Assembly (NCBI GenBank): GCA_046073825.1
Contig: JBJTMY010000063.1
Span: 1 to 64,000, forward strand
DNA: 64,000 bases
Source: CAINEC01 sp046073825
Lineage (GTDB): Bacteria > Bacteroidota > Bacteroidia > AKYH767-A > OLB10
Reading direction: 5' to 3'
Shown: positions 53,001-60,271 of the stretch, piece by piece
Layout: every line of letters begins with the position of its first letter
Numbering within the stretch: position 1 is the stretch's first letter
Translations under genes and position numbers: made by a program
The notes under the pieces: generated by a model
What the model was told of the DNA's origin: nothing
The model's database searches: none
The model's input: only the letters and a program-made list of their open reading frames with translations

Positions 53001-53452
53001 AAAGGATGATTCGCATTAGTAGTTCCTCCTGCTAAAGTATAAGTATTTAAAGAAGTGGTTGAAAGGTGATTTAGGAAATAATCCCAATGTGTATTATGTG
53101 TATACGTAGGCGTATTTGAATACGAGAACGAAGAAAAATTTCCTCCATTTAACATATACAAATTTTGATTATGCACAATACTATCGATAAGACCTGTATG
53201 TTTATAAACATACGTATTGGTAAGATAATCCCATTCGCCACACTCAGGAAACTGAGCAGGATTACACTTAAGCGTGTAAAGCATTAATATTTTTTCCACA
53301 TTTAACGTGTCTGATGGAAAAACGAACCATGCACGTTGAGGTGAATTGAAAGTAAATGCTTGTACCACGGTTGTATCACCTACACCAGCAAACGATTTAA
53401 ATGTTGTAAGAAAAAATAAAATCAGAATTGAGAGTACTTGTTTTTTCATCAT
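50006..53452 (-). CDS. PNGase F-like glycoamidase with LamG insert and T9SS tail
   Basis: 1148 residues; signal peptide to about 22. PNGase F removes N-glycans from glycoproteins. Its N-terminal motif (KCNPAQFPECGEWDYLTNTY, with Asp75 as the D60 equivalent) is followed not by the rest of that domain but by a beta module (about 130-300, also found in the protein at 14141-19051) and a LamG domain (about 300-460). The PNGase fold then resumes: FDVSDYRTLLHDSVDM, KFLFIEGTPPRNVLGI, GHGMDTPSNCAEFCPKSH with the Glu of the active site, and GTWVYDRSNWCPGAEVWTYD. A type A sorting domain ends the protein. Exported by T9SS and surface-bound or released. Confidence 0.85.
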   Translation of the reverse strand: MMKKQVLSILILFFLTTFKSFAGVGDTTVVQAFTFNSPQRAWFVFPSDTLNVEKILMLYTLKCNPAQFPECGEWDYLTNTYVYKHTGLIDSIVHNQNLYMLNGGNFSSFSYSNTPTYTHNTHWDYFLNHLSTTSLNTYTLAGGTTNANHPFGTANNLSKSQYLWRASELTAAGMGAGDITGLNFYLQNVGSPFNKLTIRMKMVTADTLTAATTSSTGFTTVYSKGHDFAPITAGWKSIQLTNSFYWDGVSNVIIEIDFDNATTGVNNVVQSNTTTYKSGVTNASNDRTLKTHYQSYVEVPVNSDVAAIDSFVTVAFWAYGDAVFQPMNGTTFEAVDSLGNRVLNSHTPWSDSKVYWDAGTDGTAYDRVSKAATAAQIKGQWNYWTFTKNCSTGIMKIFLNGAPFFSSGAKPKLMAGINKFRIGKGNWSGSMSYEGRIDEFAVFNIDLPQATIQQYMNKRIDAGHPYYNNLVAYYNFDDGNYFTAADGSPMNHGPASLNLGADNPLKSTTEINYAWTETNLRPNIKFEQGVYASQLDSIFVLDSVMNPPSQIVSYLDTINNIGVATDTMTVWPLSYTNYIYTSQGQMIDSTLTPADGTINQAVYTYYTYAPNLIRYELSRYITPYGNSLSLGSGWTWTFDVSDYRTLLHDSVDMSAGNWQELLDVKFLFIEGTPPRNVLGIRNLWNGNFNYGVASDPIDNHLQALTVNLEPNAANARWKSRVTGHGMDTPSNCAEFCPKSHYYKVNGVNRYSKLVWRDNCDYNPLYPQGGTWVYDRSNWCPGAEVWTYDWEISDYITPGTSFTLDHDVQAYTQTSGWDYYQIEDQLVSYSAPNFTNDVAIDDILAPTTNQMWLRKNPVCSSPIIKIKNTGSATLTSATITYGLQGATPTVYNWTGSLPFMQSATLTLPNFNWIGGATKFYAYVSNPNGTQDQYAYNDTMRTNFVYPSATPPVFVIELKTNSAPSENSYTVKDENGNVILSRNNLSANTYYIDTLNLPNGCYRFELLDAGEDGLAWWANTAQGNGYVRFKNTMGNVMYNFNSDFGGQVYKQFTVGIATGQDEFILTNTTNLNVYPNPAESMVYIDYNLTNRTDASIEILDLMGKTIYSTKDENVTAGNRVVDMSDYSNGVYFVRLISGNQQMTKKLIIRK

Positions 53453-53490
53453 CTTAATTGTTTATGATTTTGTTTTATTATCACATTATA

Positions 53491-53533
53491 AAAAAGAGAA
53501 AGCGTACCCGAATTATGAATACGCCTTTCTTTT
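53491..53533 (-). terminator. Terminator of the rimP-nusA-infB operon
   Basis: Hairpin AGAAAGCGTA/TACGCCTTTCT (one bulge, 13-nt loop), 24 nt past the infB stop, with an A-run at 53491-53495 that gives U's on the minus strand. Confidence 0.65.
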
Positions 53534-53556
53534 CATTAGTTAATCATTACGAGTAA

Positions 53557-56500
53557 TTAAGCAAGTGTACGTTTTATAGCTACTTGTTCGTATCCCTCGA
53601 TAATATCCCCTTCTTTAATATCGTTAAAGTTCGCAATATTCAATCCGCACTCCATTCCTGCCTGCACTTCTTTCGCATCATCTTTAAAGCGTTTTAATGA
53701 GGCCAATTCACCACTATGAACAACGATACCATCACGAATAATTCTAATCTTCGTGTTACGATTTATTTTACCATCTAACACCATACAACCAGCGATGGTT
53801 CCCACTTTCGGAATTTTGAAAGTTTCGCGAACTTGTACGTTACATGTAATTTTCTCTTCGAACTCTGGAGCAAGCATTCCTTCCATGGCTGCTTTCACTT
53901 CGTTGATAGCATCATAGATGATTGAATATAATCGAATATCAATTTCTTCATTCTCTGCTAATCTACGAGCACTTACAGAAGGACGAACTTGGAATCCGAT
54001 AATAATTGCATTTGAAGCTGAAGCCAAGTTTACATCCGATTCAGAAATCTGTCCAACACCTTTCATAATCACATTCACCTGAATTTCCGGATTCGACAAT
54101 TTCAATAATGAATCGGCTAACGCTTCTACGGAACCATCCACGTCACCTTTCACAATTACGTTTAACTCCTTAAAGTTTCCTATCGCTAAACGACGACCAA
54201 TTTCATCTAAGGTAATATGTTTATGGGTACGTATTCCTTGTTCACGTTGTAATTGAAGACGCTTATTTGCAATTTCTCTTGCTTCTCTTTCGTCATCCAT
54301 TACATTAAACTGATCACCCGCCTGAGGAGCACCGCTCATCCCTAGAATTAATGCTGGATGTGAAGGACCTGCTTCGTTAATCTTTCCTCCACGTTCATTA
54401 AACATTGCCTTCACACGACCACTATAGCAACCTGCAAGTACTACATCACCAATTTTCAATGTTCCCGTTTGAACAAGAACGGTGGTAACATAACCTCTTC
54501 CTTTATCTAAGGAAGATTCAATAACGGTACCTTTTGCTAAACGTTCTGGGTTTGCTTTTAAGTCGAGCAAATCAGACTCTAATAATACCTTTTCTAATAA
54601 CTTATCTACATTCAATCCCTTTTTAGCAGAGATATCCTGACTTTGATATTTACCACCCCAATCTTCTACAAGATAATTCAAAGAGGCTAATTGTTCTTTA
54701 ATTCTTTCTGGGTTCGCATCTGGCTTATCAATTTTATTAATTGCAAAAACGATAGGCACACCTGCTGCTTGGGCATGGTTAATAGCTTCTTTTGTTTGTG
54801 GCATGACACTATCATCAGCAGAAACTACGATGATGGCAACGTCTGTTACTTTCGCACCACGTGCACGCATAGCAGTAAACGCTTCGTGACCTGGAGTATC
54901 TAAGAAAGTAATTTTTCTTCCGTTTTCAAGAGTTACCTCATAAGCTCCGATATGCTGAGTGATACCCCCCGCTTCACCGGCAATTACATTTGCTTTACGG
55001 ATATAATCTAACAGTGACGTCTTACCGTGATCGACGTGGCCCATTACAGTAACAATTGGAGCACGCGTTTCTAAGTCAGCTTCATCATCAATGTCATCAT
55101 TAATGGCTTCTTGAACATCGGCAGAAACGAATTCAACGGTATAACCAAATTCACTAGCTACCACAGTAATTGTTTCCGCATCCAAACGTTGGTTAATCGA
55201 AACAAACAAACCAAGACTCATACAGGTAGCGATAATTTGATTTACCTGCACATTCATCATTTTCGCCAATTCATTAGCCGATACGAATTCAGTAACCTTA
55301 ATTACTTTATCGGTTGTATCATCCATTGCTTCTTGACGTTTAGCATGTAAATCACGCTTCTCTTTTCTGAACTTGGAAGCTTTTGATTTACCTGCTCCAC
55401 TTAAGCGGGCAAGTGTTGCTTTAATTTGATCTTGAATTTCTTTATCAGTAGGTTCAACCTTTGGCTGAGGCGCAGGTGCTGGACGACCTTTATTTCCTTT
55501 GCCAAAATTTCTATTCCCTCCTGGACGATTATCTCCACCTGGGCGTTGCTGACCTTGTTGCCAAGGGCGTTGTTGAGTATTACCACCAGCTTGCGGATTT
55601 GCACCTCCTGGTGCGCCACCTGGTTTTTCTTTACGCTTACGCTTACGCTGACCAGATTCAAAATCAGAAGATGAAGCTACGGGCTTTTTCTTTGGAGGAT
55701 CGACAGGCAGTACAATTTTACCTAAGATATTTGGACCACTCAGCTTTTCTACACGCACACTGATGTGTTCAGGAGGGGTATTGGCAGTGGTATTTGCAGT
55801 AGCTGTAGGTTCTTCTTTTACTTCTGCTTTTGCCGCAGGTTCAACAGCGGGAGGTGTAGTTGTTTCAACACTTGGTGTTGTTACTTCCTGCTTTGGTTCA
55901 ACTTTTTTAGGAGCCTCTGTAATTGGAGTTTCAACATTAGAAGGTGATTTACTATCTAATTTTTTCTCTTCTACTTTTACCGGTTTAACCTCTTCTCCTT
56001 TCGAAGTTTTTTTATCTTTCTTCTCTACAACTGGTTCTTCCTTTTTCTTCGATTTCTTTTTACCCGCATCTAAATCTATTTTACCTAGAATTTTAGGAGT
56101 ATCCACATCTACTTTAGCCTTGATAATTTCAGGCTCTGATTTAGGCTCAGGCTTCAACTCTACCTTTGGCTCCTCTTTAGGCTCCTCTTTAGGTTCTTCC
56201 TTCTGCTCTTCTTTCTTCTTTGTCGCTTTCTTTTCGGCAGCCGCTGCTAATTTAATTTCATCTAAACTCTTCTTTAGAGAATCGTCATTATCAGATTCGG
56301 CTTCTTTTTTTGCTTCCGTTTTAGTTGTTGTGGCTTCAATTACTACATTATCACGCTTCATTTTCTCACGTGTAATTTCTTGAGCATCCAACTTCGCCAA
56401 ACGATCTGGCATATAGGTATCCTGTAACAACGCGTAAACTTCCTGAGGAATTTTTGTATTTGGATTACTATCCACTACAATTCCTTTCGACTCTAGAAAT

Positions 56501-56574
56501 TCCACCACGTGTGTAAGACCTACATTGAGTTCTTTTGCAGCTTTACTGAGGCGTATTGCTTTATCTTCTGCCAT
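53557..56574 (-). CDS. infB: Translation initiation factor IF-2
   Basis: 1005 residues. A short N-terminal IF2_N helix (1-55), then about 340 residues of low-complexity Lys/Glu/Pro, including tandem EEPK units (about residues 125-140), then Gly/Arg/Pro/Gln-rich segments, a second IF2_N (about 425-470) and the GTPase: G1 GHVDHGKTSL (about 511-520), G2 GGITQHIG, G3 DTPGHEAF, G4 NKID. The C-terminal domains bind fMet-tRNA. IF-2 recruits the initiator tRNA to the ribosome. Third gene of the classical rimP-nusA-infB operon. Confidence 0.98.
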   Translation of the reverse strand: MAEDKAIRLSKAAKELNVGLTHVVEFLESKGIVVDSNPNTKIPQEVYALLQDTYMPDRLAKLDAQEITREKMKRDNVVIEATTTKTEAKKEAESDNDDSLKKSLDEIKLAAAAEKKATKKKEEQKEEPKEEPKEEPKVELKPEPKSEPEIIKAKVDVDTPKILGKIDLDAGKKKSKKKEEPVVEKKDKKTSKGEEVKPVKVEEKKLDSKSPSNVETPITEAPKKVEPKQEVTTPSVETTTPPAVEPAAKAEVKEEPTATANTTANTPPEHISVRVEKLSGPNILGKIVLPVDPPKKKPVASSSDFESGQRKRKRKEKPGGAPGGANPQAGGNTQQRPWQQGQQRPGGDNRPGGNRNFGKGNKGRPAPAPQPKVEPTDKEIQDQIKATLARLSGAGKSKASKFRKEKRDLHAKRQEAMDDTTDKVIKVTEFVSANELAKMMNVQVNQIIATCMSLGLFVSINQRLDAETITVVASEFGYTVEFVSADVQEAINDDIDDEADLETRAPIVTVMGHVDHGKTSLLDYIRKANVIAGEAGGITQHIGAYEVTLENGRKITFLDTPGHEAFTAMRARGAKVTDVAIIVVSADDSVMPQTKEAINHAQAAGVPIVFAINKIDKPDANPERIKEQLASLNYLVEDWGGKYQSQDISAKKGLNVDKLLEKVLLESDLLDLKANPERLAKGTVIESSLDKGRGYVTTVLVQTGTLKIGDVVLAGCYSGRVKAMFNERGGKINEAGPSHPALILGMSGAPQAGDQFNVMDDEREAREIANKRLQLQREQGIRTHKHITLDEIGRRLAIGNFKELNVIVKGDVDGSVEALADSLLKLSNPEIQVNVIMKGVGQISESDVNLASASNAIIIGFQVRPSVSARRLAENEEIDIRLYSIIYDAINEVKAAMEGMLAPEFEEKITCNVQVRETFKIPKVGTIAGCMVLDGKINRNTKIRIIRDGIVVHSGELASLKRFKDDAKEVQAGMECGLNIANFNDIKEGDIIEGYEQVAIKRTLA

Positions 56575-56666
56575 TCGAATTAATTATTCTTTTTTTTAAT
56601 AATAAGGCTAAATTACCTTAATGAATATTGGTCGTCTGTTTTAACTCCTGACGATAAGAGTTTTGA

Positions 56667-57902
56667 CTATTCAAATTCTGAACGAAGGATACGAACTACT
56701 TCACGAATAGTCTCTTCTTCTAAGTCTGTTCTACTCACTAAATCTTCCACTGAAATGGCCAATACGCTCTTTGCAGTATCGCAACCAATCGACTTTAATT
56801 CATCAATAATCCATGCATCAATTTCATCGCTAAATTCTTCAATATCCACATCTTCTTCTTCATCTTCACTGTCGCGATAAACATCAATTTCATAGCCCGT
56901 TAATCGGCCTGCAAGTTTGATATTATGACCACCTTTACCGATAGCCAATGACACCTGATCAGGCTTCATATATACAGCCGCGCGATGTGTTTCATCATCC
57001 AACTTAATTGAAGTGATTTTCGCAGGACTTAAAGCACGAGTAATGTACAACTGAAGGTTGTTAGTATAGTTAATTACGTCAATATTTTCATTGCGCAGCT
57101 CTCTAACGATACCGTGTATACGTGATCCTTTCATCCCCACGCATGCTCCAACAGGATCAATTCTATCATCGTAAGATTCTACCGCTACTTTAGCTCTTTC
57201 ACCTGGCTCACGAACAATATTTTTGATAGTAATTAATCCGTCAAATACCTCTGGTACTTCTTGTTCAAATAATCTTTCAAGGAATACAGGAGAAGTACGC
57301 GATAAAATAATTCGAGGATTATTATTCACCATTTCCACACGTTGAATTACTGAACGTACTGCATCTCCTTTTTTGAAGAAATCAGCAGGAATCGTTTCGT
57401 TTTTTGGAAGTATTAACTCGTTCCCTTCATCATCTAGAATAAGAATTTCTTTCTTCCAAATTTGATATACCTCACCGGTTAAAATTTCACCAACACGATC
57501 TTTATATTTTCTATAAACACCATCTTTTTCTAATTCAGAAATTCGTGCTACTAAATTCTGACGCAATGCTAATACTGCACGGCGACCAAAATCTTCCAGC
57601 TTCACTGTTTCTGTTAAGTCTTCACCTACTTCAAAGTCGGGCTCAATTTTAATTGCATCGGAATAGGCAATTTCAGTTACCGGATCTTCTACCATGCCAT
57701 CCTCCACGATAACACGATTACGATATAGTTCTAAGTCACCTTTATCAATATTGATGATGACATCAAAATTATCGGCTGTGCCATAGCGCTTGCGTAACAT
57801 CCCACGAATTACATCTTCGAGGATACTCATCATGGTTGCACGATCAATGTTCTTGACTTCTTTGAATTCCGAGAAGGATTCTATCAGTACGTGATGGTCC
57901 AT
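56667..57902 (-). CDS. nusA: Transcription termination/antitermination factor NusA
   Basis: 411 residues: N-terminal RNA-polymerase-binding domain (1-125, ATMMSILEDVIRGMLRKRY), S1 domain (about 130-200), KH1 and KH2 (about 230-345, DPVGACVGMKGSRI and SLAIGKGGHNIKLA), and one C-terminal helix-hairpin-helix domain after an acidic linker (DSEDEEEDVDIEEFSDE). It modulates pausing, termination and antitermination. Starts 8 nt after rimP. Confidence 0.97.
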   Translation of the reverse strand: MDHHVLIESFSEFKEVKNIDRATMMSILEDVIRGMLRKRYGTADNFDVIINIDKGDLELYRNRVIVEDGMVEDPVTEIAYSDAIKIEPDFEVGEDLTETVKLEDFGRRAVLALRQNLVARISELEKDGVYRKYKDRVGEILTGEVYQIWKKEILILDDEGNELILPKNETIPADFFKKGDAVRSVIQRVEMVNNNPRIILSRTSPVFLERLFEQEVPEVFDGLITIKNIVREPGERAKVAVESYDDRIDPVGACVGMKGSRIHGIVRELRNENIDVINYTNNLQLYITRALSPAKITSIKLDDETHRAAVYMKPDQVSLAIGKGGHNIKLAGRLTGYEIDVYRDSEDEEEDVDIEEFSDEIDAWIIDELKSIGCDTAKSVLAISVEDLVSRTDLEEETIREVVRILRSEFE

Positions 57903-57910
57903 TTTAATAC

Positions 57911-58381
57911 TTATTTAATTTTAAAGTTTATAATCAATTTTGCTTCGCGAATATCACCGTAGTTTAATTGGTGCGTTATTTCGCTAATAATTTTCTTTTT
58001 GTTTTCCTTACGGGAAGTAATTTCTTTTAACTCAAATCCTGAATCATTTGCCGACATAAGCGTTCCTTTCATTTCTTTCCCTAACTTGTCGAACACTCTT
58101 AATTCACGACCTATTCGTCTAAAAAACTGCTGAGGAACTACTAAAGGCGCATCCATTCCAGGACTACCTACTTCAACCTCATGCGTTTCTAGAAACCCCG
58201 TTGGCTCTAACTGATCTAATAAATGTCTGCTAACAACCGTACACTCTTCAAGCGTAATTCCCGTAGGTTTATCTAATGCAACAATTAATTTCCCTGGCGA
58301 CAATTTAATATCGACCAAGAAATTATCTGTTCCTGCAATTTTTTCCTGTACCCAGGCAGCTATGTTTTCTTTTTCAATCAT
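57911..58381 (-). CDS. rimP: Ribosome maturation factor RimP
   Basis: 156 residues: ECTVVSRHLLDQLEPTGFLETHEVEVGSPGMDAPL (split by my reading into ECTVVSRHLLDQ and EVEVGSPGMDAPL) is the family hallmark. RimP helps 30S subunit assembly. First gene of the operon; the ATG at 58381 is preceded by a hairpin (58397-58416) and a -7 box (58439-58446). Confidence 0.95.
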   Translation of the reverse strand: MIEKENIAAWVQEKIAGTDNFLVDIKLSPGKLIVALDKPTGITLEECTVVSRHLLDQLEPTGFLETHEVEVGSPGMDAPLVVPQQFFRRIGRELRVFDKLGKEMKGTLMSANDSGFELKEITSRKENKKKIISEITHQLNYGDIREAKLIINFKIK

Positions 58382-58396
58382 AAAGATTAAATAAAA

Positions 58397-58416
58397 GAGG
58401 GGACTGTCGTCCCCTC
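58397..58416 (-). promoter_or_regulatory. Terminator-like hairpin in the rimP-nusA-infB leader
   Basis: A perfect 8-bp stem GAGGGGAC/GTCCCCTC with a 4-nt loop, followed on the minus strand by TTTTATTTAATCTTT and then the rimP ATG. It lies inside the leader expected from the -7 box at 58439-58446. No other leftward gene is close upstream that would need a terminator here, so an attenuator of the operon is the simplest reading. Confidence 0.6.
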
Positions 58417-58438
58417 ATCTAACTTTGAAATCTCTCTG

Positions 58439-58446
58439 CAAATATA
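58439..58446 (-). promoter_or_regulatory. -7 box of the rimP operon (TATATTTG)
   Basis: TATATTTG followed by CAG on the minus strand, 57 nt before the rimP ATG. No -33 match at 19 nt. Confidence 0.45.
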
Positions 58447-58522
58447 GAAATTTTTTGGAGAAATCAGGCCCTTCCTACATTTTTTAACTATTACTCAATA
58501 ATTCAAGTCAATGAGGAATTTG

Positions 58523-58530
58523 TATTTTCG
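58523..58530 (+). promoter_or_regulatory. -7 box of the family 9 glycosyltransferase (TATTTTCG)
   Basis: TATTTTCG followed by C, 9 nt before the ATG at 58540; a start point 7 nt downstream would leave almost no leader. Confidence 0.4.
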
Positions 58531-58539
58531 CACTCATTT

Positions 58540-59562
58540 ATGTTCCACCCTGGCCTGCCTGATAAATTTGTTAATGTTGCTTCGATACTACTTTCGAAGC
58601 TTATTAATCGCAGAAAAAAACTGGAGAAATTAAAAATTGAGTCGGTTTTAGTCATACGACAAGATGAAATTGGTGACATGTGCTATTCAACACATGCTTT
58701 TTCGCTCCTAAAAAAGCAATATCCGAATGCGAAAATTACTGTTTGGTGCAAACCAGCGGCGGCGGCATTAATTCAGCATGACCCCAATATCGATATCATT
58801 ATTAATGACGATAAGCCTGAAGGAAATAAGTATGACTTACTGATCGATTTAAGAGGCAAATGGGCAGGTATTTTTTACGCCTTACTGAATACACCTCGTT
58901 ATCGTTTAGAGCGTGGGATTGTTCGTTTAAAAAACAAAGGACATCAACCTCATGAATCGGAAACGATTTATCAGATTATTCAGCCTGCCATTGGTGAACT
59001 ACCATTTGAACTTCCGCAGCTTTATGCTTCTGCATTAGAATTCAATCAAGCGACCGATTTCATTAATGAAAATAATCTTGACCACTTTGCTATTTTACAT
59101 ACACAGGTAAAAAAGCAGCTTCGTCAATGGCCTGAGGAGCGCTTTGCTGAAATTGCTATCTATTTGAAAGAAAAACACTCCCTATCGATTGTTTTTTGTG
59201 GGGATAAGTCGGAAGTAGCAGGAATAGAACGAGTTCAAAAATTAATTCCTTTTACAACACATTGCTCTGCTGGTAAACTTAGCTTAGGAGGTTTTAAGTC
59301 GCTGTGTGAACGTGCGAGTTTATTTATTGGGAATGATAGCTCTCCTTTACACATTGCGTCTTTAAGTGGTGTACCCGCTTTGGGGTTATTCGGACCAGGA
59401 CAATCGGATACTTTTTATCCTTTGGGAAAAAAATCGGGGTTGCTTCATCACATTTTACCTTGTCATCCATGTACTCAAGTGAAATGCAAACAAGAAATAC
59501 CTTGTATGCAACGTATTTCTGTTGCAGAGGTAAGAGAAAAAATTGAAGAAATTACTGCTTAA
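58540..59562 (+). CDS. Glycosyltransferase family 9 (heptosyltransferase-like)
   Basis: 340 residues, GT-B fold: VLVIRQDEIGDMCYSTHAF at the N-terminus, FAILHTQVKKQLRQWPEERF, and the C-terminal FIGNDSSPLHIASLSGVPALGLFGPGQ. A Cys-rich segment near the end (LPCHPCTQVKCKQEIPCM) is usual in this family. It adds a sugar, often heptose, to lipopolysaccharide core in the cytoplasm. The start codon agrees with the -7 box. Its end overlaps lspA by 4 nt. Confidence 0.9.
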   Translation: MFHPGLPDKFVNVASILLSKLINRRKKLEKLKIESVLVIRQDEIGDMCYSTHAFSLLKKQYPNAKITVWCKPAAAALIQHDPNIDIIINDDKPEGNKYDLLIDLRGKWAGIFYALLNTPRYRLERGIVRLKNKGHQPHESETIYQIIQPAIGELPFELPQLYASALEFNQATDFINENNLDHFAILHTQVKKQLRQWPEERFAEIAIYLKEKHSLSIVFCGDKSEVAGIERVQKLIPFTTHCSAGKLSLGGFKSLCERASLFIGNDSSPLHIASLSGVPALGLFGPGQSDTFYPLGKKSGLLHHILPCHPCTQVKCKQEIPCMQRISVAEVREKIEEITA

Positions 59563-60221
59563 TTATTTTCTGAATTTTGCGCTTGACCTTCGGCAATAGC
59601 TTCATCATTTTCAGTCACGACTACCATTCCTTCATTTCCAAAAATTCTTTTTTGGAATAAAATCATCAAAATAACGCTAATGGAAATACTAGCATCAGCC
59701 ACATTGAACACAGGTCTAAAAAACACGAATTCGTCTCCGCCCCAAATAGGAAACCAAGTTGGGAAATGACCATTAATGATTGGAAAATAGAACATGTCCA
59801 CTACTCTACCATGCAGCCATGATGCATAACCTTGCGTTGGCATAAACGAAGCAATTTGAAACTCACTTCCATTAAATATTTTTCCATAGAAAACACTGTC
59901 GAAGATATTTCCAGCAGCACCTGCTATGACCATAGCTATGCAATAAATGTATAACTGACTTGCTTTTTCTTTTATTAACTTATGAAGATAAAAGAAGATG
60001 GCTATTACAAATAAAATACGGAAAGAGGTCAGAAAAATCTTACCATAATCGCCTCCAAACTCCATCCCGAAAGCCATTCCATTATTCTCAGTAAAATGAA
60101 TAATGGCCCAATCGGTGAATCGAATTTCTTCTCCAAGATACATGTGGGTTTTCACCCAAAACTTTACAAGCTGATCTACTAATAAGATCGCCAGGATTAA
60201 TAGTAACGGCTTCTTCATCAC
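59559..60221 (-). CDS. lspA: Lipoprotein signal peptidase LspA
   Basis: 220 residues, four membrane helices. Catalytic aspartates in GNIFDSVFYG and FNVADASISI; also VKFWVKTHMYLGE and HFTENNGMAFG. It removes the signal peptide from diacylglyceryl prolipoproteins in the inner membrane. About 50 residues longer than E. coli LspA because of insertions near the active site and an acidic C-terminal tail, as in other Bacteroidota. Between ileS/DksA-like and the convergent glycosyltransferase. Confidence 0.95.
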   Translation of the reverse strand: MMKKPLLLILAILLVDQLVKFWVKTHMYLGEEIRFTDWAIIHFTENNGMAFGMEFGGDYGKIFLTSFRILFVIAIFFYLHKLIKEKASQLYIYCIAMVIAGAAGNIFDSVFYGKIFNGSEFQIASFMPTQGYASWLHGRVVDMFYFPIINGHFPTWFPIWGGDEFVFFRPVFNVADASISISVILMILFQKRIFGNEGMVVVTENDEAIAEGQAQNSENN

Positions 60222-60233
60222 AATTTATAATTA

Positions 60234-60255
60234 AGGGACGATTTTCATCGTCCCT
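60234..60255 (-). terminator. Hairpin between the DksA-like gene and lspA
   Basis: Perfect 8-bp stem AGGGACGA/TCGTCCCT with a 6-nt loop, 16 nt after the DksA-like stop on the minus strand. It is followed by TTAATTATAAATT, a poor U-tract, so it may only partly stop transcription before lspA (ATG 60221). Confidence 0.5.
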
Positions 60256-60271
60256 ATTTTACTCTGCGTTA

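Noticed and set aside
55763..56383. 206-codon rightward frame rich in Ser/Phe
   Set aside because: Antisense of the charged linker of infB, where Lys/Glu codons exclude stops on the other strand.
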